Source: JBHHZJ01 sp046758005 (GTDB lineage Bacteria; Pseudomonadota; Alphaproteobacteria; Kiloniellales; J153). Taken from it: a stretch of DNA of 11,362 nt. The first letter of the stretch is position 1. Each line of letters begins with the position of its first letter. Shown here piece after piece: positions 1 to 9,070 of the stretch. Where the stretch lies: assembly GCA_046758005.1 (NCBI GenBank), contig JBHHZJ010000105.1:1-11362 (forward strand). The letters are read 5' to 3'. The notes beneath the pieces are model-generated. The model saw only the letters and a program-made list of their open reading frames with translations. It did not search any database and was not told the DNA's origin. Position numbers and translations under genes: made by a program.

Positions 1-59
1 CGGACGATCTCGGCGACGCCGCGGAGAAAGTGGTGCGCGCGGTCAAGGAGGCGGCTTAG
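1..59 (+). CDS. sucC: Succinyl-CoA ligase (ADP-forming) beta subunit, C-terminal end (partial)
   Basis: Only the 3' end is present. The frame beginning at base 3 reads DDLGDAAEKVVRAVKEAA and ends at the TAG at 57-59. This is the kind of amphipathic C-terminal helix expected at the end of SucC. The assignment rests mainly on the gene that follows directly: sucD starts on the very next base, the usual sucCD arrangement, in which the beta and alpha subunits form one enzyme. The rest of the gene lies off the left edge, so no catalytic motif can be checked. Confidence 0.85.
   Translation, partial: DDLGDAAEKVVRAVKEAA
45..51 (+). promoter_or_regulatory. Ribosome binding site of sucD inside sucC
   Basis: AAGGAGG is a near-perfect Shine-Dalgarno sequence lying within the last codons of sucC, 8 nt before the sucD ATG at 60. 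It fixes the sucD start and fits coupled, roughly equimolar translation of the two ligase subunits. Confidence 0.85.
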
Positions 60-935
60 ATGGCGGTCCTGGTGGACAAGAACACGAAGGTCATCTGCCA
101 GGGCTTCACCGGGGCGCAGGGCACCTTCCATTCCGAGCAGGCGATCGCCTATGGCACCCGAATGGTCGGCGGAGTGACCCCGGGCAAGGGCGGCGCGACG
201 CACCTGGACCTGCCGGTCTTCAATACGGTCGACGAGGCGGTGCGGGCAGCCGGCGCGGACGCCTCGGCGATCTACGTGCCGCCGGCCTTCGCCGCGGACG
301 CGATCCTGGAAGCGGTCGAGGCGGGCGTGCGGCTGGTCGTGTGCATCACCGAGGGCATTCCGGTGCTGGACATGCTCAGGGTCAAGCGGGCGCTCACGGG
401 CGCGCGCAGCCGGCTGATCGGCCCCAACTGTCCCGGCGTCATCACGCCCGGCGAGTGCAAGATCGGGATCATGCCGGGGCACATCCACAAACGCGGCCGC
501 ATCGGCATCGTCTCGCGCTCGGGCACCCTCACCTACGAGGCGGTGGCGCAGACCACGGCGACCGGCCTCGGCCAGTCCACCTGCATCGGCATCGGCGGCG
601 ACCCGATCAACGGGACCAATTTCATCGACTGCCTGGAGCTGTTCCTCGCCGATCCCGAGACCCAGGGGATCATCATGATCGGCGAGATCGGCGGCACCGC
701 CGAGGAGGATGCGGCCGAATTCTACAGATCGTCGGGGGCCAAGAAGCCCATGGCCGGCTTCATCGCCGGGCGCACCGCCCCGCCCGGGCGGCGCATGGGT
801 CACGCCGGGGCCATCATCTCCGGCGGCAAGGGCGGCGCGGAGGACAAGATCGAGGCGCTCAGGTCGGCGGGCATCCAGGTCGCGGACTCGCCCGCCGCGC
901 TGGGCTCCACCATGCTGGAGGCCATGAGCGCCTGA
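60..935 (+). CDS. sucD: Succinyl-CoA ligase (ADP-forming) alpha subunit
   Basis: This cytoplasmic TCA enzyme subunit works with SucC to convert succinyl-CoA plus ADP (or GDP) and phosphate to succinate, CoA and ATP (or GTP). The 291-residue length is normal for the family. The N-terminal CoA-binding Rossmann domain starts with VICQGFTGAQGTFHSEQAI (about residues 11-29). The signature GPNCPGVITPGECKIGIMPG lies at 121-140, followed by VSRSGTLTYEA (151-161). The phosphohistidine loop GHAGAIISGGKGGAEDK begins at 247, with His248 matching the E. coli catalytic His246. The start is fixed by the strong AAGGAGG site and by direct abutment to the sucC stop codon. It is cotranscribed with sucC and very likely with sucA and sucB downstream. 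Nothing is missing or unusual. Confidence 0.98.
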   Translation: MAVLVDKNTKVICQGFTGAQGTFHSEQAIAYGTRMVGGVTPGKGGATHLDLPVFNTVDEAVRAAGADASAIYVPPAFAADAILEAVEAGVRLVVCITEGIPVLDMLRVKRALTGARSRLIGPNCPGVITPGECKIGIMPGHIHKRGRIGIVSRSGTLTYEAVAQTTATGLGQSTCIGIGGDPINGTNFIDCLELFLADPETQGIIMIGEIGGTAEEDAAEFYRSSGAKKPMAGFIAGRTAPPGRRMGHAGAIISGGKGGAEDKIEALRSAGIQVADSPAALGSTMLEAMSA

Positions 936-1013
936 GCGCAGTGTGCAGTCGGAGGCGGCTTGCCGGAAAATACGGGAAGTCATCAATCGTGCGTTAGGAC
1001 ACCGGGTTTACCC

Positions 1014-1035
1014 TTTGCCGCGCCGAGGCGGCAAA
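1014..1035 (+). promoter_or_regulatory. Stem-loop in the sucD-sucA gap
   Basis: TTTGCCGC (1014-1021) and GCGGCAAA (1028-1035) form a perfect 8-bp stem around a 6-nt loop, followed by TTAAGG. The gap is 155 bp, long for an otherwise tight operon. The hairpin could be a weak terminator or attenuator, a processing site that sets the ratio of ligase to dehydrogenase mRNA, or a minor palindrome. It has no T run, so full termination is unlikely. Confidence 0.4.
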
Positions 1036-1090
1036 TTAAGGGCGGCGGCCGGAAGCATTGATCTCTCGTATCGGCGGGTCGGGACGGAAA

Positions 1091-4045
<2,955 letters not shown>

Positions 4046-4096
4046 GCGCGCGGCGGCCCACAGTCGTTCACCGCGGAGCAGACGGGACTGGCAGGC

Positions 4097-5371
4097 ATGG
4101 CAACGGATATCGTGGTTCCCACCCTGGGCGAGTCGGTGACCGAGGCGACCGTGGCGCAGTGGCTCAAGAAGCCGGGCGAGCCCGTCGCCGTGGACGAACC
4201 GCTGGTCGAGCTGGAGACCGACAAGGTCACGCTCGAGGTCAATGCAAGCGCGGCCGGGGTGCTTTCCGAGGTTCTGGCCGGGGAAGGCGAAAACGTCGAA
4301 GTGGGCGCGCTGCTGGGCCGTATCGCGGAGGGCGAGGCACCCGCCGCCACCCCGCGAACGAAGGCGGAGGCCGCACCGGCGCCCGCGGAGGCGCCCGCGC
4401 GGGCGGAAGAGACCAGGCCGGCCGAAGCCGGCCCGGCGCCCGCCCCGCCCCAGGCCGCGGCCGCGTCGCCGACCGCGGCGGCCGATACCCTTTCTCCCGC
4501 CGTGCGCAAGCTGGTCGAGGAGCACGGGCTGGATGCGGGCCGGATCCCCGGCACGGGCCGGGACGGCCGCATCCTCAAGGAGGACGTGCTCAAGGTGGTC
4601 GAGGGCAAGGGCGCCGCGCCCCCCGAGGCGGCCCCCGCGCCCGCCGAGGCGCGGCCGCCGGCCGAGGCAGGGCCGCGCGAGGAGCGCGTGCGCATGACGC
4701 GCCTGCGCAAGCGCATCGCCGAGCGCCTGAAGGAGGCGCAGAACACGGCCGCGATGCTGACCACCTTCAACGAGGTGGACTTGGGCGCGGTCATGGACTT
4801 GCGCCGGCGCTACCGGGAGAGCTTCGAGAAGAAGCACGGCGTGCGCCTCGGCATCATGTCCTTCTTCACCAAGGCCGCCATAGCCGCGCTCAAGGAGCTG
4901 CCTTCGGTCAACGCCGAGATCGACGGCGACGAACTCGTCTACAAGAACCACTACGACATCGGCATCGCGGTCAGCACGCCGCAGGGCCTCGTGGTTCCCG
5001 TGCTGCGCGACGCCGACGCGCTGAGCTTCGCCGATATCGAGAAGACGATCGCCGAGCTGGGCCGGCGGGCGCGCGACGGCAAGCTGGCCATCGAGGAGAT
5101 GACCGGCGGCACATTCACGATCACCAACGGCGGCATCTTCGGCTCGCTGCTGTCCACGCCGATCCTCAACCCGCCGCAGTCGGGCATCCTGGGCATGCAC
5201 AAGATCCAGGACCGGCCGGTGGCCGTGGACGGCGAGGTCCGCATCCGGCCGATGATGTACGTGGCCCTCTCCTACGACCACCGCATCATCGACGGGCGCG
5301 AGGCGGTCACCTTCCTGGTCCGGGTCAAGGACTACATCGAGGATCCGGAGCGCCTGCTGCTCGACGTATAG
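4097..5371 (+). CDS. sucB: Dihydrolipoyllysine-residue succinyltransferase (E2 of 2-oxoglutarate dehydrogenase)
   Basis: E2o forms the core of the 2-oxoglutarate dehydrogenase complex and moves the succinyl group from its lipoyl arm to CoA. The 424-residue protein has one N-terminal lipoyl domain (about 1-80) with the lipoylation site ETDKVTLE at Lys43. An Ala/Pro/Glu-rich flexible linker (about 81-130) follows. The peripheral subunit-binding domain is LSPAVRKLVEEHGLDAGRIPG (132-152) and continues with TGRDGRILKEDVL. A second Ala/Pro linker leads to the catalytic domain from about 195. The acyltransferase motif YDHRIIDGREAV carries His395 and Asp399. TITNGGIFGSLLSTPILNPPQS is the conserved E2 segment before it. 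A single lipoyl domain and the partner genes support E2o rather than pyruvate dehydrogenase E2. The ribosome site is weak. No lpd gene follows directly. Confidence 0.97.
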   Translation: MATDIVVPTLGESVTEATVAQWLKKPGEPVAVDEPLVELETDKVTLEVNASAAGVLSEVLAGEGENVEVGALLGRIAEGEAPAATPRTKAEAAPAPAEAPARAEETRPAEAGPAPAPPQAAAASPTAAADTLSPAVRKLVEEHGLDAGRIPGTGRDGRILKEDVLKVVEGKGAAPPEAAPAPAEARPPAEAGPREERVRMTRLRKRIAERLKEAQNTAAMLTTFNEVDLGAVMDLRRRYRESFEKKHGVRLGIMSFFTKAAIAALKELPSVNAEIDGDELVYKNHYDIGIAVSTPQGLVVPVLRDADALSFADIEKTIAELGRRARDGKLAIEEMTGGTFTITNGGIFGSLLSTPILNPPQSGILGMHKIQDRPVAVDGEVRIRPMMYVALSYDHRIIDGREAVTFLVRVKDYIEDPERLLLDV

Positions 5372-5493
5372 GGGCCGGGCACCCGCGTAAGTCGACGGAA
5401 AATTAACCACTGAACGCTAGGCTTCGGGTCGTAACGGCCCGGCGGCGGATCGCTTCGCCCGAAACGACGCTTTCGCAACTCAGGACTTCCGCC

Positions 5494-5517
5494 GGCATGG
5501 CCTGACGGCCACGTGCC
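5494..5517 (+). terminator. Weak stem-loop downstream of sucB
   Basis: GGCATGGCC (5494-5502) pairs with GGCCA and TGCC (5507-5517) around a TGAC loop, with a 2-nt CG bulge. There is no T tract after it. It may help end the suc transcript, but the evidence is only the fold. The rest of 5372-5585 shows nothing else convincing beyond short chance palindromes. Confidence 0.3.
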
Positions 5518-5585
5518 GAGGGACTGGCCAAATTCCGTGCCGCCCCGGAGTCGAGACTCGCCACCCATGAGTGAGGTTGGCCGCG

Positions 5586-6125
5586 ATGTGGCGCGTTGCA
5601 TCAGATCATGTCTTCGCCCGGGTCGCGCTCGCGACCCTCGTTCTCGCCGTCATGAGCGGCCTTGTCCTGCCGGCCGAGGCCGCGCCCGACCTGCCTCGTC
5701 CCCAAGGCGAGGTCGTGCTCGTCGTGACCGGCAACATCGCGCACAAGAATAGCGCCGCCGGCGCGGAGTTCGATCTCGCGATGCTGGAAGGCCTCGGCAC
5801 GACCGCGCTGCGCACGTCCACGCCCTGGACCGACGGCGTGCCGATGTTCAAAGGCGTCCTCGCCCGGGAGGTCCTGCGGCGCGTCGGGGCCCGGGGCACC
5901 CGGGTGCGCGCGATCGCCCTGAACGAATATGCCTTCGAGATGCCGGTCTCGGATTTTGACGAGTATCCGGTGATCTTGGCCTCGGAAATGAACGGCGAGG
6001 CGTTGACCGCGCGCGACAAGGGTCCGTTGTGGATCGTCTATCCCCTCGATCAGATCGGCGCCGGGCGCAACCGGTCGATCGAGCACAGAATGGTTTGGCA
6101 GCTCGTCGAGCTTCACGTGCGATGA
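5586..6125 (+). CDS. Exported sulfite-oxidase/YedY-fold (molybdopterin oxidoreductase-like) protein lacking cysteine
   Basis: From the ATG at 5586 the protein has 179 residues. A Sec-type signal peptide is visible: MWRVASDH, a hydrophobic core from VALATLVLAVMSGLVL, then PAEAAPD with a likely cut after AEA (about residue 32). The mature part (EVVLVVTGNI..., FDLAMLEGL, RTSTPWTDGVPMFKGVLAREVLRRVG, VRAIALNEYAFEMPVSDFDEYPVILA, RDKGPLWIVYPLD, RMVWQLVELHV) looks like the small single-domain oxidoreductase/molybdopterin-binding family. Catalytic members of the sulfite oxidase superfamily bind Mo through a conserved Cys; this protein has no Cys anywhere, so it is probably not a Mo enzyme and may bind a ligand in the periplasm. 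GAGG at 5573-5576 lies 9 nt before ATG 5586, favouring it over the in-frame GTG at 5571. The gene overlaps the downstream kinase by ATGA, so the two probably act together. Confidence 0.75.
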   Translation: MWRVASDHVFARVALATLVLAVMSGLVLPAEAAPDLPRPQGEVVLVVTGNIAHKNSAAGAEFDLAMLEGLGTTALRTSTPWTDGVPMFKGVLAREVLRRVGARGTRVRAIALNEYAFEMPVSDFDEYPVILASEMNGEALTARDKGPLWIVYPLDQIGAGRNRSIEHRMVWQLVELHVR

Positions 6126-7522
6126 AATTGCCCAGGCTGGCCAGGGGGCGCGCTCCGTTTTTCGTCATTATCCTCCTTTTCGGGGTGAGCCTGGCGTTCA
6201 GCTTTCACGCCCTGCTGCAGCAGCAATTGGCGCAGCAGCTCAAACTCAGCGACAACCTGTGGCTGATCACCCAGCTCGAGGTCGAGTACCTGCGATTCCT
6301 CGATGCCTTTGACCGCTTCGCGTTGGCCGATCCGAGCGGCGAGGCGGACGAGGCCGCGGGCCGCCGCGAGCTACGGCGACGGTTGGATGTGTTGTGGAGC
6401 CGCATCCCCCTGTTGCTGACAGGCGAGGAAGGGCGCCAGTTCAAATCCATCGTGGACGTCCAGGACATGGCGCGCGACCTCGACGCTATGTTTCGGGTGT
6501 TCGAGCCCGCCATCGTCAACATTGCACCGGGGGACGCGGAGGCTTACGCGACGATCCGAGAGCGTTTGGAAGCGCCGACCCGTCGAATCCACGCCAACGT
6601 CCGAAGGGCGTTCGTCGCCGACGAGAACGAGACCGCCTTCCGCAATGCCGAGCTCCGACAGGCGTACGTGATGCTGGCCGGCTCGCTCGTGGGAATCCTG
6701 ATGAGCGGCAGCCTGTTCATCAAGTTTCTGACGCGCCAGGTCAGCATGGTGAAGTCAGCTGAGGCCCGGACCCGGGAAGCGATGTACCGGGCCGAGGCGG
6801 CGAACCACGCCAAGACCGAATTTCTTGCCAGCATGAGTCACGAGCTGCGCACGCCGCTCAACGCGATTATCGGCTTTGCCGAGATTCTCAAGCAGGAAAT
6901 GTTCGGCCCCATCCAGAACCCGCGTTATCTCGAGTACGTGGAAGACATCGAGAAAAGCGGCAGCCATCTGCTCGCGGTCATAAGCGACATTCTGGACCTG
7001 GCCAAGATCGAGTCGGGCAAGGTAAGGCTGGAGGAACAGCGCGTGCACCTCGCCGAGGTGGTCGCGCTCGCCGCCCGCATCGTCTGGCCCGAAGGCGTGC
7101 AGACCGGCCTGACCGTCGAGTTGAAGATTGCGCCCGACCTGCCGCTGTTGCGTGGGGACCGTCGGTTGATCAGGCAGATGGTTCTCAACCTGCTGTCCAA
7201 CGCCGCCAAGTTCACGCCCGCCGGCGGAACCGTGACGGTCGAGGTGGGTATGGCGAGCGACGGGCGACCGATGATCCGGATCCTTGACACGGGCATCGGC
7301 ATGGCGAGCGAGGACATCTCGACCGCGCTTCAACCGTTCGGCCAACTCGCGCCGGTCGGCATCGCCAACGGCGGCGGCACCGGGCTGGGCCTTCCGCTGG
7401 CCAAGGCGTTCGCCGACCTCCACGGCGCGGAGCTGCTCGTCGACTCGAGGCCGGGTTGCGGCACGGTCGTGACGCTGCTCTTCCCGCCGCATCGGATCGT
7501 GGATCGCGAGGACGCCGCCTGA
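6122..7522 (+). CDS. Membrane-bound sensor histidine kinase (HisKA/HATPase, PleC/DivJ-like core)
   Basis: This 466-residue protein has a first membrane helix at about 12-32 (PFFVIILLFGVSLAFSFHAL). A mostly helical, probably periplasmic sensor region spans about 33-180 and matches no sensor domain I know. A second membrane helix lies at about 182-203, followed by a short linker predicted to be helical. The HisKA dimerisation domain has FLASMSHELRTPLNAIIGFAE with the phosphoacceptor His240. HATPase motifs are the N box NLLSNAAKF (356-364), the G1 box DTGIGM (389-394) and the G2 box GGGTGLGL (417-424). All catalytic motifs look intact. There is no HAMP, PAS or receiver domain visible. The ATG at 6122 overlaps the preceding stop as ATGA, giving translational coupling with the exported protein, which is the natural candidate for its signal partner. 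No response regulator is adjacent, so the output is unknown. Confidence 0.93.
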   Translation: MKLPRLARGRAPFFVIILLFGVSLAFSFHALLQQQLAQQLKLSDNLWLITQLEVEYLRFLDAFDRFALADPSGEADEAAGRRELRRRLDVLWSRIPLLLTGEEGRQFKSIVDVQDMARDLDAMFRVFEPAIVNIAPGDAEAYATIRERLEAPTRRIHANVRRAFVADENETAFRNAELRQAYVMLAGSLVGILMSGSLFIKFLTRQVSMVKSAEARTREAMYRAEAANHAKTEFLASMSHELRTPLNAIIGFAEILKQEMFGPIQNPRYLEYVEDIEKSGSHLLAVISDILDLAKIESGKVRLEEQRVHLAEVVALAARIVWPEGVQTGLTVELKIAPDLPLLRGDRRLIRQMVLNLLSNAAKFTPAGGTVTVEVGMASDGRPMIRILDTGIGMASEDISTALQPFGQLAPVGIANGGGTGLGLPLAKAFADLHGAELLVDSRPGCGTVVTLLFPPHRIVDREDAA

Positions 7523-7540
7523 GCGAGCGGCCCGGCCCGA

Positions 7541-7569
7541 TTCCACGTCGGTGGAAATTGCTCTAGAAT
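7541..7569 (+). promoter_or_regulatory. Candidate promoter and operator of the TetR-like gene
   Basis: TTCCAC (7541-7546) and GTGGAA (7551-7556) form a perfect 6-bp inverted repeat around GTCG. TAGAAT at 7564-7569 matches the TATAAT -10 consensus at five of six positions. The inverted repeat sits where the -35 element would be, and the -35 itself is poor. This layout fits a repressor site used by the gene that starts at 7626, but it is also short enough to be chance or a weak hairpin after the kinase gene. Confidence 0.4.
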
Positions 7570-7625
7570 GTGAGTTGGGCGCGCCGCCCGAGGGGCGCTG
7601 GCGCGGACCCGGTCGAGCACGGACG

Positions 7626-8312
7626 ATGGTGGAGAAGGAGCGAGCATCGCGTAAGCCGGCGCCGGCCCGGCGCGCCGGCACGGGCGGCGGCGACCTTGAC
7701 GCACGCATCGTGGACGCGGCCGTCGAGCTGGCCGAGGAGGTCGGCTGGGACGCGGTCCGCCTGCGCCGCGTCGCGGAGCGGCTGGGCATTCCGCTCACCG
7801 AGGTCCTGGCGCACTACCGCGACCTGGACGCCGTCGCCGACGCCTGGTTCCGCCGCGCCTGGGCGGCGATGCTGACGCCGCCGCCCCCGGGGTTCGCCGC
7901 GCTGCCGGCGCGGGAGCGGATCTACCAGGTCATGATGTTGTGGTTCGACGCCCTGGCCGCGCGCCGCCGGGTAACCGGCGAGATGCTGCGGACCAAGCTC
8001 TATCCCAGCCACCCGCACCACTGGGTGCCGCTCGTGTTCAACCTGTCGCGCAGCATTCATTGGCTGCGCGAGGCGGCGCTGCTCGATGCCACCGGACGGC
8101 GGCGTCAGATGGAGGAGGTCGGTCTGACCGCCCTCTTCCTGGCGACGCTTGCCCGTTGGCTGCGCGACGATTCGCCGGGTCAGGAGCGCACGCGCGAGGC
8201 CCTGCGCCGCCGCCTGGACACGGCGGACCGGATGATGGCGCGGGTCTGGGGCGCGCGCCAGCCCCCCGGCGCCGCTCAGCAGGGCGGCCACTCCCTCCCC
8301 GAAAAGAAATAG
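7626..8312 (+). CDS. TetR-fold protein with COQ9-like C-terminal region
   Basis: The 228-residue protein starts with a basic, Ala/Pro-rich tail. A TetR-type N-terminal domain follows: ARIVDAAVELAEEVGWDAVR (26-45), then the helix-turn-helix RVAERLGIPLTEVLAHYRD (48-66). The rest is all-helical. The stretch TLARWLRDDSP, then an REALRRRLDTADRMM helix (about 174-204), resembles the end of COQ9 proteins, which themselves have a TetR fold and act in ubiquinone synthesis rather than DNA binding. A regulator is the default reading; a COQ9-like lipid-binding role is the alternative. The ATG at 7626 is preferred because the HTH begins soon after; an upstream GTG at 7551 would place the candidate operator and -10 inside the gene. 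It follows the kinase by 103 bp and converges on the next gene with a 37-bp overlap. Confidence 0.75.
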   Translation: MVEKERASRKPAPARRAGTGGGDLDARIVDAAVELAEEVGWDAVRLRRVAERLGIPLTEVLAHYRDLDAVADAWFRRAWAAMLTPPPPGFAALPARERIYQVMMLWFDALAARRRVTGEMLRTKLYPSHPHHWVPLVFNLSRSIHWLREAALLDATGRRRQMEEVGLTALFLATLARWLRDDSPGQERTREALRRRLDTADRMMARVWGARQPPGAAQQGGHSLPEKK

Positions 8313-8785
8313 GCCGCCCGCTCGAGGAATTGCAGGCCCGGCCCGCCCCCGGCACAGCTCATCGCGCGTTCCTGCCGCGGCGCCGGCGCGGACGTCCGGG
8401 CGTCGTAGGAGGTGTCGAGGAGCATGAGGAACAGCACGGCGAACGCCGCCGCGGTCACGGCGACCACGCGCGGGCCATGACGCGGCGGCGCCGGCCGGTG
8501 CAGGCGATCGAGGCCGAGGCGCGCGCCGGCGGGCCCGCCGGGCGCGTCCACACGCAGGACCTCGCGCGCATAGTGGCGCGCCCAGGCGGGCACCCGCGCG
8601 TCGAACATGTAGGCGACGAAGGCGCGCTCCAGCACGGCGCCGCTCGGCGGGCGCCCGAACCACCAACGGTACGCCAGGGCGAAGAGCTCGACCTCGGGCA
8701 CGTCGAGCAGCGCCGCGGCCTGCCCGATCAGGCCCGTGTCGGCCGTCGGTTCGGCGCGCTCTTCGAATTTCGGCCACGCACGCAT
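8276..8785 (-). CDS. Hypothetical protein with one C-proximal membrane segment
   Basis: I do not recognise this 169-residue protein. Its N-terminal half is soluble and helical, with an aromatic-rich core ELFALAYRWWFGRPPSG (32-48), then VLERAFVAYMFDARVPAWARHY (51-72). An Ala/Gly/Pro/Arg-rich linker (about 80-105) leads to one clear membrane helix, RVVAVTAAAFAVLFLMLLD (106-124). A short Pro/Ala-rich tail of about 45 residues follows and ends in LQFLERAAYFFSGREWPPC. The start at 8785 is chosen because GGAG lies 6 nt upstream on the minus strand; a GTG at 8827 would add 14 residues. Codon use matches the neighbours and no frameshift is seen. Its 3' end overlaps the convergent TetR-like gene by 37 bp. 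It is divergent from the antiporter gene, with 285 bp between. Confidence 0.7.
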   Translation of the reverse strand: MRAWPKFEERAEPTADTGLIGQAAALLDVPEVELFALAYRWWFGRPPSGAVLERAFVAYMFDARVPAWARHYAREVLRVDAPGGPAGARLGLDRLHRPAPPRHGPRVVAVTAAAFAVLFLMLLDTSYDARTSAPAPRQERAMSCAGGGPGLQFLERAAYFFSGREWPPC

Positions 8786-8923
8786 GGTCCGCTCCCGGCT
8801 CCGCGGGGCCGCCGCGGCGATCTTCACACGAGAGCCTAAGCGTGCCGGCCCCCGCGCTCAAGGTCCCGGAACTGCGGGCGTGACGGTGCCCACGACGGCG
8901 CTATGATGGCGGGTGCCGGTGTA

Positions 8924-8954
8924 TTGACCCTGACATTTGATTGCCATGCTTATG
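8924..8954 (+). promoter_or_regulatory. Possible promoter of the antiporter gene
   Basis: TTGACC (8924-8929) is a good -35 match. An AT-richer stretch follows, with weak -10 candidates around CTTATG (8949-8954, 19-bp spacing) or GCTTAT. This is the lowest-GC part of the divergent intergenic region. Transcription from here would carry the palindromic element into the 5' leader. The -10 is poor, so confidence is low. Confidence 0.3.
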
Positions 8955-8955
8955 G

Positions 8956-9033
8956 GTGTCATGTGCGGGCCCGACCCGGCCCTCCATGGGGCGGCGGCAC
9001 GATGGATGCCGGGCTCAGGGCCGGGCATGACAC
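8956..9033. repeat. REP-like interspersed palindromic element
   Basis: The element begins GTGTCATG (8956-8963) and ends with the exact inverted copy CATGACAC (9026-9033). Inside these ends the two arms (8956-8989 and 9000-9033) remain imperfect inverted repeats, matching at 25 of 34 positions by hand alignment, around a 10-nt centre. The inner sequence ATGGATGCCGGGC and its partner resemble the CATGCCCGG...CCGGCATCCA palindromes that are scattered between genes in many alphaproteobacteria. It codes for nothing and lies in the leader of the antiporter gene. It could form a long hairpin in RNA. Confidence 0.7.
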
Positions 9034-9070
9034 GCGGCGGGAGAGAAATGTTGGAGTCATTACGCGAGCC

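Noticed and set aside
1058..1090. TTG start of sucA, 11 residues upstream
   Set aside because: ATG 1091 gives the normal family N terminus; the TTG has no well-spaced ribosome site.
5586..6125. Calling the exported protein an active molybdoenzyme
   Set aside because: There is no cysteine in the protein to bind Mo, and it carries a Sec-like rather than a twin-arginine signal, which is unexpected for an enzyme exported with a Mo cofactor.
8903..9070. A 56-residue N-terminal extension of the antiporter
   Set aside because: It translates the REP-like palindrome and has no helix or family similarity; the first membrane segment starts just after ATG 9071.
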